This document shows, one piece after another, positions 28,941 to 37,752 of a DNA stretch of 64,000 nt. The notes below the pieces were generated by a model that had not been told where the DNA came from, made no database searches, and worked only from the letters and a program-made list of their open reading frames with translations. Numbering within the stretch: the stretch's first letter is position 1; each line of letters begins with the position of its first letter. The translations under genes were made by a program, and so were the position numbers. The stretch comes from Thermoleophilia bacterium (GTDB lineage: Bacteria > Actinomycetota > Thermoleophilia > Miltoncostaeales > Miltoncostaeaceae), in assembly GCA_009694365.1 (NCBI GenBank), contig SHVE01000004.1:62001-126000 (forward strand). Direction: 5' to 3'.

Positions 28941-29309
28941 TCAGCCGCGGGCGAGCTCCGCGACGGCCAGGATGCCGTCCCCCTGGCCCACGACCCCGGG
29001 ATTCCACTCCATGGGGTAGAGGAGTCCACGCACGAGGACGGCGTCGCCCCACCCTCGCCACCGGCCACCACCGGCGGTTGTTGCGTCAATGGACCTAGGG
29101 AGCACTCCGAGGAGGGGAATGGTACGCATGGACCGTACGCGCAGACCGCTCCGCTCCAACACCAATCTCAGGGAGGCGCGGTCGTAGTGCACGAGGTGCC
29201 GAGGCAGTTCGAGCCCGTCCCGCGCACGTCCGGTGACCCGGCGCGCGAGCGACCCGATGTTCGGCACGCCGACCACGAACCTGCCGCTGGGCCCAAGAAG
29301 AGACCGCAC
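28941..29309 (-). pseudogene. C-terminal remnant of a class I SAM-dependent methyltransferase
   Basis: The translated stretch (about 122 residues from GTG 29309) matches the C-terminal half of Methyltransf_11/23 enzymes: LLGPSGRFVVGVPNIGSL, LELPRHLVHYDRASLRLVLERSGL (read in parts). The frame stays open upstream, but the SAM-binding glycine motif and helix-rich N-terminus are missing, since the first half would have to lie where fabZ begins. A GTG exists, yet a working enzyme is unlikely. It is convergent with gyrA and ends 21 bp past it. A real truncated gene or a start far inside fabZ cannot be fully excluded. Confidence 0.5.
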
Positions 29310-29413
29310 GCGCCCGAGCAGGTCGACGGGTGCGTGCCCAGCTGGGGGTTCCTGCGGGCGACCGGCATCACGGGCAGGATAGGCACGCGTGAAACCAGTA
29401 GCCTTGCCGGAAC

Positions 29414-29860
29414 GTGAGCGACCTTCCGGACCCCAGCGAGGTCCTCCCGCACAGGGAGCCGTTCCTCTTCATCGATGAGATCGTCGAACTCGTTCCCGGG
29501 GAGTCGGCACGCGCCCGATGGACGCTCGATCCGGCCACGCCCTTCCTAGCGGGGCACTTCCCCGGCGAACCGATTATGCCGGGCGTCATCATCATTGAGG
29601 CCCTCGCCCAGACTGGCGCGCTCGCCGCGCTGTCGTTGGCCGAGAACGCCGGCAAACTCGCGCTATTCACCGGCATCGAGAAGGCGCGCTTCCGCCGCCC
29701 GGTGCGGCCTGGTGAGACCTTGGATATGACGACACGGGTCACGCGCCGCCGTGGACCCATCGGCGAGGCCGACGCGGTTGCGATGGTGGGGGATGAGGTT
29801 GCGTGCCAAGCGACTCTCCGGTTCGCGATCGTGGACCGCGCGACGGCGACGAGCACCTGA
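29414..29860 (+). CDS. fabZ: 3-hydroxyacyl-ACP dehydratase FabZ
   Basis: The protein has 148 residues and a single hot-dog fold. LPHREPFLFIDEI opens the fold, and the active-site block GHFPGEPIMPGVIIIEALAQTG (read in parts) has the catalytic His and Glu (about residues 49 and 63). FabZ removes water from beta-hydroxyacyl-ACP in fatty-acid elongation. Starts at GTG 29414 and heads the fab operon; the next gene begins 2 bp after it. Confidence 0.92.
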   Translation: MSDLPDPSEVLPHREPFLFIDEIVELVPGESARARWTLDPATPFLAGHFPGEPIMPGVIIIEALAQTGALAALSLAENAGKLALFTGIEKARFRRPVRPGETLDMTTRVTRRRGPIGEADAVAMVGDEVACQATLRFAIVDRATATST

Positions 29861-29862
29861 CG

Positions 29863-30885
29863 GTGCTGGTCGCCGGTCCGCACACGCGCCAGCGCGCACG
29901 GCTCACCGGAGTGGGGTCCTACGCACCCGAGCGCGTGATGAGCAACGCGGATCTCGAGGCGATCATGGACACCTCGGACGAATGGATCGTCAGTCGCACG
30001 GGGATTCGCGAGCGTCGAATCGCGGCCGATGACCAGGCGACGTCCGACCTCGCGATCGAGGCGGTACGTAATCTGCTCACCTCCACGGGAACCGATCCAT
30101 CGGATATCGACCTGCTTGTGGTCGCCACCACCACTCCCGACCACGTTCTGCCGCCCACCGCGCCTCTGATCGCTACCGCACTCGGTATGGTCAACGTGGC
30201 CGCGTACGACATCAGTGCGGCCTGCAGCGGCTTCGTCTACGGACTGTCCCAAGCGACGGCCATGATCGAGGCGGGATTTGCCCACCGGGTCGTCGTGGTG
30301 GGCGCGGAGACGTTGTCGCGTCTCGTCAACTGGGATGATCGGGCCACGTGCGTGCTGTTTGCCGACGGCGCCGGTGCGGTGTTGTTGGAATCCGACGACG
30401 GTATTCCGGGCACCGGTGTTCTGGCATTCGATCTGGGGACCGACGGCGCGGGTCATCACGACCTGCATGTGGCGGCGGGCGGGTCGCGTCTGTCCGCGAT
30501 GGCGCCGGGGGTTGGGCCCGCCGACCTGGGCATTCGCATGAAGGGCCGCGAGGTGTTTCGGTTCGCCACTCGCGTGCTCGTGGAGTCGGCGACGCGTCTG
30601 CTCGACGCCGCGGGGTTGACGGTGGCCGACGTGGATCTGCTGCTGGCGCACCAGGCCAACGAGCGGATCCTCGAGCATGCGTCCGACAAACTCGGGATCG
30701 CGCGTGAGCGGATGGTCATGAATCTCGACCGGTATGGCAACACATCCTCGGCGTCCATCCCCTTGGTACTGGACGAGGCCCGGGCAACCGGGATCTTGGA
30801 GGGCGGCGCGCTCATCCTGATGGTGGGGTTCGGTGCCGGCCTCACATGGGGCAGCATGCTGGTGCGCTGGGAGCCGCGGTCATGA
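29863..30885 (+). CDS. fabH: Beta-ketoacyl-ACP synthase III (FabH)
   Basis: The protein has 340 residues with a thiolase fold. The catalytic triad is visible: Cys in DISAACSGFVYG (about residue 122), His in LLLAHQANERIL and Asn in RYGNTSSASIP. GTGVGS-like start, WIVSRTGIRERR and FGAGLTWGSMLVRW at the end fit the family. FabH condenses acetyl-CoA (or a branched starter) with malonyl-ACP to begin each chain. GTG 29863 is used; an upstream GTG at 29803 would overlap fabZ. It overlaps fabD by 4 bases. Confidence 0.95.
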   Translation: MLVAGPHTRQRARLTGVGSYAPERVMSNADLEAIMDTSDEWIVSRTGIRERRIAADDQATSDLAIEAVRNLLTSTGTDPSDIDLLVVATTTPDHVLPPTAPLIATALGMVNVAAYDISAACSGFVYGLSQATAMIEAGFAHRVVVVGAETLSRLVNWDDRATCVLFADGAGAVLLESDDGIPGTGVLAFDLGTDGAGHHDLHVAAGGSRLSAMAPGVGPADLGIRMKGREVFRFATRVLVESATRLLDAAGLTVADVDLLLAHQANERILEHASDKLGIARERMVMNLDRYGNTSSASIPLVLDEARATGILEGGALILMVGFGAGLTWGSMLVRWEPRS

Positions 30886-31793
30886 TCGCGCTGCTGTTCC
30901 CGGGGCAGGGGGCGCAACAGGTGGGCATGGGCCGCGAGCTAGCCGCAGCCTTTCCGGTGGCGGCCGCCACCTTCGAGGAGGCCAACGACGCCCTGGGCTA
31001 CGACATCACGCGCACCATTTTCGAGGGCCCGGAGGAGGCCCTCGTGCGCACGGACGTGTGTCAACCGGCCATCCTCACCATGAGCATCGCGTGCCTGCGT
31101 GTGGCGAGTGACCACGGGCTCACGGCGGATCTGGCGCTGGGTCACTCCCTCGGCGAGTTTTCGGCCCTCGTGGCGTGTGGGTCGATCGACTTCGCCGACG
31201 CCCTGCGCCTCGTGGGCGAGCGCGGAGCGGCGATGCAGGCTGCCGGCGAGGCCCGGCCGGGCACGATGGCGGCCATCCTCGGCCAGTCGGACGTCGATGC
31301 CGACGCCCTGTGCGCGGAGGTCGCCGACGTGTGGCCCGCCAACTACAACTCCCCCGGCCAGGTTGTGGCATCGGGTACGTTCGCGGGTATCGATCGCCTC
31401 CTTGCCATCACCTCCGAGCGTCGGATCAAGGCGGAGCGCCTCACGGTGGGCGGTGCGTTCCACAGCCCGCTCATGGCGCCCGCGTCTGATCGGCTCGCCC
31501 CGGCCCTTGAGGCGTGGACGCCGACCGACCCGAATCGGCTGTTCCTCTCCACCACCACGGCCCAGGTGGAGCCCACGGATCGTATGCGCCCGGTGCTGCT
31601 CGAACAGCTCACCTCGCCGGTCCGGTTTCGTCAGGCGGTGGAGACGGCGGTGGCCATGGGGGTGGACCGGTTCGTCGAACTTGGCCCCGGCCGCGTGTTG
31701 TCGGGCCTTGTGAAGCGCATCCACCGGGACGCGACGCTGCATCAGGTGTCGGGCGCTGCGGACCTCGCCGCGATCACGGGGGTCGTGGCGTGA
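30882..31793 (+). CDS. fabD: Malonyl-CoA:ACP transacylase FabD
   Basis: The protein has 303 residues. LLFPGQGAQQVGMG (about residues 4-17) forms the oxyanion region, LGHSLGEFSALVACG holds the nucleophilic Ser (about 88), and VGGAFHSPLM the catalytic His (about 198). It moves malonyl groups from CoA to ACP. ATG 30882 overlaps the fabH stop (ATGA) and its stop overlaps fabG (GTGA), giving an unbroken translational chain. Confidence 0.95.
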   Translation: MIALLFPGQGAQQVGMGRELAAAFPVAAATFEEANDALGYDITRTIFEGPEEALVRTDVCQPAILTMSIACLRVASDHGLTADLALGHSLGEFSALVACGSIDFADALRLVGERGAAMQAAGEARPGTMAAILGQSDVDADALCAEVADVWPANYNSPGQVVASGTFAGIDRLLAITSERRIKAERLTVGGAFHSPLMAPASDRLAPALEAWTPTDPNRLFLSTTTAQVEPTDRMRPVLLEQLTSPVRFRQAVETAVAMGVDRFVELGPGRVLSGLVKRIHRDATLHQVSGAADLAAITGVVA

Positions 31794-32521
31794 GCGTCGC
31801 CCTCGTGACGGGTGCGAGCCGGGGTATCGGCGCCGCGTGCGCCATTGCGCTGGCGGAGGCCGGGTTTGATGTGGGCATCGGTTACGTGACCGACCACGCC
31901 GGGGCGGTTACGACGGCCGAGGCGGTGGTCGCGCGTGGGCGCGCGGCCGAGGTGGTGCAGGGCGACCTCTCGGACCCGAATGCGGCCCAGACCGTGGTGA
32001 CACGCACCGAGGACGCCCTCGGGCCCCTCGACGCCCTCGTCTTGAACGCGGGTATCACGCGTGACGGGTTGATGATGCGCATGTCGGATGACGACTGGCG
32101 CGACGTGATGGACACCAATCTGTCGGGTGCGTTCTGGACCGCCCGCGCGGCGCTCCGCGGCATGATGAAGCGCCGTCGGGGCAGCATCGTCGCGGTCTCC
32201 AGCGTGGTCGGTATCCGGGGGAACGCGGGCCAGGTGAACTACGCTGCCGCGAAGGCCGGACTCATCGGAATGACGAAGGCGCTTGCCAAGGAAGCGGGTA
32301 GCCGCGGCGTCCGGGCGAACGCGGTGGCACCGGGGTACATCATCACGGACATGACTTCCGCCCTCCCCGAGGCCGTCCGGGATCAGCTGATCGGCAACAC
32401 ACCACTGGGGCGACTGGGCACGCCGGACGACGTCGCCGCCATCGTGGCATTTTTGTGTTCGGACGCCGCCGCGTTCATCACCGGGACGGTCATTCCGGTG
32501 GACGGCGGCCTGGCGGCGTAA
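31790..32521 (+). CDS. fabG: 3-oxoacyl-ACP reductase FabG
   Basis: The protein has 243 residues, a short-chain dehydrogenase. The NADP-binding motif is TGASRGIG (about residues 8-15), with LNAGITRDGLMMRMSDDDW and the catalytic SSVVGIRGNAGQVNYAAAKAG containing the Ser-Tyr-Lys triad. C-terminal GTVIPVDGGLAA is typical. It reduces 3-oxoacyl-ACP with NADPH. In many bacteria acpP follows fabG directly; here fabF follows after 8 bp and no ACP gene is present. Confidence 0.93.
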   Translation: MSVALVTGASRGIGAACAIALAEAGFDVGIGYVTDHAGAVTTAEAVVARGRAAEVVQGDLSDPNAAQTVVTRTEDALGPLDALVLNAGITRDGLMMRMSDDDWRDVMDTNLSGAFWTARAALRGMMKRRRGSIVAVSSVVGIRGNAGQVNYAAAKAGLIGMTKALAKEAGSRGVRANAVAPGYIITDMTSALPEAVRDQLIGNTPLGRLGTPDDVAAIVAFLCSDAAAFITGTVIPVDGGLAA

Positions 32522-32529
32522 GGGGAACT

Positions 32530-33798
32530 GTGAGCAGGCTCATCGATGGCAGTGGTCTCCGCCGCGTCGTTATCACAGGGCTGGGCGTGGTATCTCCGCT
32601 CGGCATCGGGTGGAAGCCCTCATGGGCCGCGGCGAAGGCCGGCACGTCCACCGCGGCACCCATCTCCCTCTTCGATCCCGCGGCGTGTGCCACGCACTTC
32701 GCGTGCGAGGTGCCCGGATTCGACCCCGAGGAGTTCCTCGACAAGAAGGCGGTGCGCCGCATGGACCGCTTCTCGCAACTCGCGGTGGCCGCCGCGCGTT
32801 TGGGCATGGACGACTCGGGGATCGAGGGGTCGATCACGCGGGACCGCATGGGCGTGATGATCGGCAGCGGCATTGGTGGCATCGAGACGTTCCACGAACA
32901 GACCGTGCGGCTACGCGATTTGGGTCCCACCCGTGTCTCGCCCCTCTTCATCCCCACGATCATCGCCAACATGGGTGCGGCCCAGGCCTCGATGGCACTG
33001 GGCCTCCAGGGGCCGCTCTCGTGCGCCACGACCGCCTGTGCGTCATCCAACCACGCCATTGGGGATGCGTTTGACCATATCCGACTAGGCCGGGCCGACG
33101 CCATGATCGCGGGTGGTACCGAGGGCGCGGTCACCCTCGTGGGGGTCGCGGGTTTCAACGCGATGAAGGCCCTTTCGACCCGCAACGACGACCCGGCGAC
33201 GGCGAGCCGACCGTTCGACACGGGTCGGGACGGGTTCGTGATGGGGGAGGCAGGGGCGGTGCTCGTGCTCGAGGAGATGAACCATGCCATCAGTCGTGGT
33301 GCGGACATCATCTGTGAACTCGTGGGGTACGGCCTCTCGGGCGATGCGCACCACATCACCGAACCCGATCCCACGGCGGCGGGCCCGGCGCTGGCGATGG
33401 CCATGGCGCTCGACGACGCGGGCATCGATGTTTCCGAGGTGGACTACATCAACGCCCACGGCACGAGCACGCCGGTTGGCGACTCATCAGAGGTCCGCGT
33501 CATCAAGCGCGCCTTTGGCGAGGAGAAGGCCGCGCGCACGATGGTGAGTAGCACCAAGTCGATGCACGGGCATTGCTTGGGCGCCGCCGGCGGCCTCGAG
33601 GCCGCCCTCACCGCTCTTGCCGTGCGCGAGGGTGTGGTGCCACCGACGATCAACGTGACCGATCTCGATCCGGAGTGCACCGGCGTGGACCACGTTTTGG
33701 GGGTGAGCCGCACCGCCGACGTGCGTGTGGCGCTCTCCAACGTGTTCGGGTTTGGCGGTCATAACGCGACCCTCGCGTTCCGTCGTATGGAGGGCTGA
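32530..33798 (+). CDS. fabF: Beta-ketoacyl-ACP synthase II (FabF)
   Basis: The protein has 422 residues. The active-site Cys is in CATTACASSNHAIGDA (about residue 174), with the two His in INAHGTSTPVGD and KSMHGHCLGAAGG, and the C-terminal NVFGFGGHNATL. It performs chain elongation with malonyl-ACP. GTG 32530 follows AGGGGAA. It overlaps the next, phosphatase-like gene by one base (TGATG). Confidence 0.95.
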   Translation: MSRLIDGSGLRRVVITGLGVVSPLGIGWKPSWAAAKAGTSTAAPISLFDPAACATHFACEVPGFDPEEFLDKKAVRRMDRFSQLAVAAARLGMDDSGIEGSITRDRMGVMIGSGIGGIETFHEQTVRLRDLGPTRVSPLFIPTIIANMGAAQASMALGLQGPLSCATTACASSNHAIGDAFDHIRLGRADAMIAGGTEGAVTLVGVAGFNAMKALSTRNDDPATASRPFDTGRDGFVMGEAGAVLVLEEMNHAISRGADIICELVGYGLSGDAHHITEPDPTAAGPALAMAMALDDAGIDVSEVDYINAHGTSTPVGDSSEVRVIKRAFGEEKAARTMVSSTKSMHGHCLGAAGGLEAALTALAVREGVVPPTINVTDLDPECTGVDHVLGVSRTADVRVALSNVFGFGGHNATLAFRRMEG

Positions 33799-34409
33799 TG
33801 GCGTCGTCGGGACTCGCGGGCGGCCCATTTCCGAGCCGATTCCGGATCCTCCTCACTCCACTTCGCGATGCCTGGTTCCGTCTGACCACCGTGGCCTATG
33901 GCCCCGGAACCGTGACGCGGGCGTGGACGTGGATCGGCGATGAGCGAATCGCCATCGGCAGCATTCCCACGCCGGAGAGCCTGCAGGCGCTCGCGCGCGA
34001 CGGCGTGACGCACGTGGTCAACTGTCGGTCGTACCTCCAGACGCGGTTCAGCCAGGACCTGTCGGCGGAACGCTCGGTGTTCGGCGATCAGAACGTGGCC
34101 GTGGCGCCGATGTGGGACCACGGACGCCATCAGCCACCCGAGAAGTGGGCGCGGGCCGCCGAGATCGCCGCGGGCTGGCTCGATTCCGACCCGAACGCCC
34201 GCGTGCTGATCCACTGTCAGCGTGGCCGCCGCCGCTCGCTGCTCGTGGCGTACGCCGTGCTCCGCCTCCGCGGTCACGCACCCGAGGTAGCCGCCTGCGA
34301 ATTGCTGATGCACCGCACTGAGGGCCGCATCGTCCCGGAATATCGCAAGGCGGTCGAGGGTTGGCTCGCGTCGCGTGCGGCCCCGATTCACCAGTCCACC
34401 GTGCGATGA
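33798..34409 (+). CDS. Dual-specificity/tyrosine-phosphatase-like protein in the fab operon
   Basis: The protein has 203 residues. The cysteine-phosphatase loop CX5R-S appears as HCQRGRRRS (Cys140, Arg146), preceded by hydrophobic VLI. A candidate general acid is Asp107 in MWDHGRHQPP. The fold reads IGSIPTPESLQALARDGVTHVVNCRS, the usual start of the DSPc family. An arginine-rich N-terminal region (residues 1-50) may bind membrane or nucleic acid. It begins in the stop of fabF and is followed by accD, so it is co-transcribed with fatty-acid genes. The substrate is unknown; protein, lipid or nucleotide phosphates are all possible. Confidence 0.8.
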   Translation: MASSGLAGGPFPSRFRILLTPLRDAWFRLTTVAYGPGTVTRAWTWIGDERIAIGSIPTPESLQALARDGVTHVVNCRSYLQTRFSQDLSAERSVFGDQNVAVAPMWDHGRHQPPEKWARAAEIAAGWLDSDPNARVLIHCQRGRRRSLLVAYAVLRLRGHAPEVAACELLMHRTEGRIVPEYRKAVEGWLASRAAPIHQSTVR

Positions 34410-34419
34410 TGGGCGCCGG

Positions 34420-35439
34420 ATGAGCCGCGTGGGGAAGAACATCACCGTATCGATCGACCGACTCCGGCAGTTGGGGCACCGTCCGGGCAACCCTCGGCGG
34501 ATCAAGGCCGACGCCGCAACCTGTCCGAAGTGCGACAGTCATTACGCGGCCGACGAGATGCACCGGAACCTACGGGTGTGTCCGGCCTGTGGCCACCATT
34601 TCGGCATGACGGCCCGTGAGCGGCTGGAGAACCTCGGGGGCCCCGGCGGTTACGTGGAGTTGTGGCCCGAACTCCGGGCGGCCGACCCGCTGCAATTCGT
34701 CGATCTGAAGCCCTACGTCGATCGGATTCGCGAGGCCGAGCAGGCGACCGGCATGGGCGAAGCGATCGTCTGCGCCGAGCTCGAGGTGCGCCACAGCCCG
34801 GCGATCGCCGCGGTCATGGACTTCACCTTCATGGGGGGAAGCATGGGCGCGGTGGTGGGCGAGAAGTTCGCTCGGGCGTGTGACTACGCGGCCGAAAAAC
34901 GGCTGCCCCTCATCGTGCTCACGTCATCGGGCGGTGCACGAATGCAGGAGGGCACCTTGGCGCTCATGCAGATGGCCAAGACGGTCATCGCGCTCGACAC
35001 CCTCGCGGAAGCGCGGATGCCGACGATCGTGATTCTCGCGCACCCCACCACGGGCGGCGTGTGGGCATCATTCGCATCCCTTGGTGACATTACGTACGCC
35101 GAACCCGGCGCGCTCATCGCGTTCAGTGGGCCGCGTGTGATCGAGGAGACAACCCGCGAGGTGCTGCCCGACGACTTCGGCCGTGCGGAGCGCCAGCTTG
35201 TCCACGGTCATGTGGACGCCGTGGTGGATCGCCGTGAGTTGGCGGAACGCATCTCCCGGGTGCTGCAGATCCTTCGACCTCCTCCAGCTGAGGAGCTCAC
35301 CAACGGCGGGCAGGCGTTGCAATGGGCTCAGAATGGCGCGGAGCGGATGGGTCGTATGGCCCAGTCGCTGCCGTCGATCCCGCGCAAGGTCTTGGAGCGC
35401 ATTCGCCCCGGATCCACCGACGGTGAGGATGGGCCGTGA
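34420..35439 (+). CDS. accD: Acetyl-CoA carboxylase carboxyltransferase subunit beta
   Basis: The protein has 339 residues. The N-terminal zinc ribbon is CPKC...CPAC (about residues 31-53). The crotonase-like core shows SSGGARMQEGTLALMQMAKT and HPTTGGVWASFASLGD. With AccA it transfers CO2 from carboxybiotin to acetyl-CoA to make malonyl-CoA. ATG 34420 is chosen because the Zn ribbon follows. It overlaps accA by 4 bases. Confidence 0.94.
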   Translation: MSRVGKNITVSIDRLRQLGHRPGNPRRIKADAATCPKCDSHYAADEMHRNLRVCPACGHHFGMTARERLENLGGPGGYVELWPELRAADPLQFVDLKPYVDRIREAEQATGMGEAIVCAELEVRHSPAIAAVMDFTFMGGSMGAVVGEKFARACDYAAEKRLPLIVLTSSGGARMQEGTLALMQMAKTVIALDTLAEARMPTIVILAHPTTGGVWASFASLGDITYAEPGALIAFSGPRVIEETTREVLPDDFGRAERQLVHGHVDAVVDRRELAERISRVLQILRPPPAEELTNGGQALQWAQNGAERMGRMAQSLPSIPRKVLERIRPGSTDGEDGP

Positions 35440-36365
35440 GCGCGGGTGGCCGTGATCACGGCGGGCGGTTCGTTCGCCGCCTGGCCGAAAAACTGCACCG
35501 TCAGCACGAACCCCCCCCCGACGACCTCTGGGCGAGCATTCAGCTGGCACGCCACGCGGAGCGTCCGTACACGCTCGACTACATCAACCGGCTCTGTTCG
35601 GATTTCGAGGAGGTACACGGCGATCGTCTGAGTGGCGACGACCCCGCGTTGGTGGCCGGCTTCGGGCGCTTCAACGACCGACCGGTCGCAATGATCGGTC
35701 AGCAGAAGGGTCGGGACACCAAGGAGCGCACCTACCGCAACTTTGGGATGGCGTCACCCGAGGGATACCGGAAGGCGATGCGTGTGATGGAGATCGCCAA
35801 CCGGCTCGGAATTCCTGTGGTCACGCTCATCGATACGCCCGGGGCGTTTCCCGGAGCGAGCGCCGAGGAGCACGGCCAGGGCGGTGCGATCAGCCGCAGC
35901 ATCCAGATGATGTGGCGTCTGGAGGTGCCCACCATTGCGGTGATCATCGGTGAGGGGTCATCCGGTGGGGCGCTCGGCCTCGGGGTCGCCGATCGCGTGC
36001 TCATGCTCGAGAACGGCACCTACTCGGTCATCAGCCCCGAGGGCGCCTCGGCCATCCTCTGGCGCGATGCGAGCAAGGCACGTCTCGCGGCCCAGGCATT
36101 CAAACCAACCGCGGCCAACTGTTATTCCTGGGGCGTGGTGGATGCCGTGGTGCCCGAACCGGTGGGCGGTGCCCACACCAACCACGACCACGCGGCGGAG
36201 ATCCTCGGTCAGTACATCCAGCGCGCCCTTACCGAACTCGCCGCCATCCCGGCCGAGGATCGTCGTCACCAGCGCCGTGAGCGCTTCCGTCGCCTCGGCT
36301 CCCTGCGCGATCCCGACGGCGGCATGGGGCTGGTAACGGGCCGGGACGCCGTGCCGACGACCTGA
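35436..36365 (+). CDS. accA: Acetyl-CoA carboxylase carboxyltransferase subunit alpha
   Basis: The protein has 309 residues. Family motifs are RHAERPYTLDYI, QQKGRDTKER, NFGMASPEGYRKAMR, TLIDTPGAFPG, GEGSSGGALG and ISPEGASAILWRD. Together with AccD it forms the heterotetrameric carboxyltransferase. GTG 35436 overlaps accD. It closes the fatty-acid part of the operon; accB and accC are not in this window. Confidence 0.95.
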   Translation: MSAGGRDHGGRFVRRLAEKLHRQHEPPPDDLWASIQLARHAERPYTLDYINRLCSDFEEVHGDRLSGDDPALVAGFGRFNDRPVAMIGQQKGRDTKERTYRNFGMASPEGYRKAMRVMEIANRLGIPVVTLIDTPGAFPGASAEEHGQGGAISRSIQMMWRLEVPTIAVIIGEGSSGGALGLGVADRVLMLENGTYSVISPEGASAILWRDASKARLAAQAFKPTAANCYSWGVVDAVVPEPVGGAHTNHDHAAEILGQYIQRALTELAAIPAEDRRHQRRERFRRLGSLRDPDGGMGLVTGRDAVPTT

Positions 36366-36367
36366 CG

Positions 36368-36793
36368 ATGACGCACTCGGATGAGCCGGAGGAGCGCCGG
36401 ATGGATATGGGCCGACTCGCGCCCATCCATGACCCGTTCATCTTGATGCGGTCCGTTTCCCACGGCTCCCCGTCCGACCCGTGGCCACAGGTGCGGGACA
36501 TCATGGATGGTGCCCGCGCCGCGCTCTCCGACGTGGACTTCGCCCCGGTGGTCACCAGCGTGCGCCGGGTCATCGTGCCCCTCATCCATGGTCGTCCGGC
36601 CGAGTGGCCATCTGTGGGACCTGCCGCTGGTGGCCGTCTGACCGACGACGCCGCCGCGGTTGTGCGCGAGGTCCGTGCAACCCTGTGTCTTTCGGCCCGC
36701 CACGGGGGCCCAGGCAGCAGTCGCGCCCTCGCGATGCTCGGCCACCGTATCGACGCTCACCTCGACGACCTCACGGCCGCAACCGATCGTTAG
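36368..36793 (+). CDS. Hypothetical protein downstream of accA
   Basis: The protein has 141 residues and is not recognised. It is soluble with a helical C-terminal half (DDAAAVVREVRATLCLS, ALAMLGHRIDAHLDDLTAAT). No signal peptide, membrane helix or metal motif is seen. It starts 2 bp after accA, so it is likely the last gene of the operon. Its TAG overlaps the stop of the convergent lipid-kinase gene. Codon use looks similar to its neighbours, which supports a real gene. Confidence 0.6.
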   Translation: MTHSDEPEERRMDMGRLAPIHDPFILMRSVSHGSPSDPWPQVRDIMDGARAALSDVDFAPVVTSVRRVIVPLIHGRPAEWPSVGPAAGGRLTDDAAAVVREVRATLCLSARHGGPGSSRALAMLGHRIDAHLDDLTAATDR

Positions 36794-37752
36794 CGCATTG
36801 GCAGGCCCTGGCCGCGCAGTACCCGCAGGCCGCGGGCGGGGGTGAACGCGATGTGGTGGTGGCGCCCGAGGGCCTCACCGTCGGCCTGTAGTGCCATGGG
36901 ACGATCACCGGTGAGGACGATGCGGTCGTGGGCGACGCCGTGCGCGAGGCGCCGCGAATCGTGGTGCCAGCCACCCGACAACGCACCGGCGACGGCAATG
37001 ACCGGGGCCGACAGGCCCCGCGTACTCGCGCCCATCCATGCGAGCGTGCCCTCCTCACCGGCGCTCGGGATGAGATCGAACGGGCGGGTCCCAAGATAGG
37101 TGTACGGCCGCGAGCAGGCCACGCTGAGCGATGTGAGCGGGAACGGCGTACATCCATCGACGCTCACATCGACGGGTGTGCGGCGATACGACCGTGCGAC
37201 GGCGACCGCGGTGGCACCCGCGAACCAGGCCTGCCCGATGCGACGCTTCATTACGGGGTGGCGCTCGACGGTGTTCGCGGCATCGGCATCGATACCCACT
37301 CCGGCGTTGACCACGAACACGCGGTCCGTGTGGCCAGCGACGACACGGCCGATGGTCACCGACTCCGGGCGTTGGCCGGCGTCGAGTGCACGTACCAGTT
37401 GGTCGATGGCCAGACGGCAGTCCATCGGCCACCCGATCGTCCGGGAGAAAACGTTGGTGCTCCCCGCCGGCAACGGTACGAGCGCAGCTCCGGTGCCAGC
37501 GAGCGCTCCCGCCGCCTCGGCCACTGTGCCGTCGCCACCGAGGGTGACCACGGTGAGGGCGCCATGTTCATGCACGGCGATCGCCGTCAGTTCGGCGGCA
37601 TGACCCCGCTCACGGGTGGTCAGCACGGCGCAGACGCCGAACCGCGCCAGTTGGCGCTCGGCATACTCGGCAGTGCCCGGGTGGGCCGCCGCGGATGCCG
37701 GGTTCACCAGCAGCGCGACCCCGTGACCCGCGACGCGCCGTGGGTCAGCCAT
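36790..37752 (-). CDS. Diacylglycerol/sphingosine kinase-like lipid kinase (DAGK catalytic family)
   Basis: The protein has 320 residues. The nucleotide-binding loop is TLGGDGTVAEAAGAL (about residues 69-83), with LPAGSTNVFSRT downstream and VVNAGVGIDADAA in the middle, the DAGK_cat plus C-terminal beta-sandwich pattern. Such enzymes phosphorylate diacylglycerol or related lipids. It overlaps the hydrolase gene by 8 bases and is convergent with the accA operon. The lipid substrate cannot be told from sequence. Confidence 0.87.
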   Translation of the reverse strand: MADPRRVAGHGVALLVNPASAAAHPGTAEYAERQLARFGVCAVLTTRERGHAAELTAIAVHEHGALTVVTLGGDGTVAEAAGALAGTGAALVPLPAGSTNVFSRTIGWPMDCRLAIDQLVRALDAGQRPESVTIGRVVAGHTDRVFVVNAGVGIDADAANTVERHPVMKRRIGQAWFAGATAVAVARSYRRTPVDVSVDGCTPFPLTSLSVACSRPYTYLGTRPFDLIPSAGEEGTLAWMGASTRGLSAPVIAVAGALSGGWHHDSRRLAHGVAHDRIVLTGDRPMALQADGEALGRHHHIAFTPARGLRVLRGQGLPMR

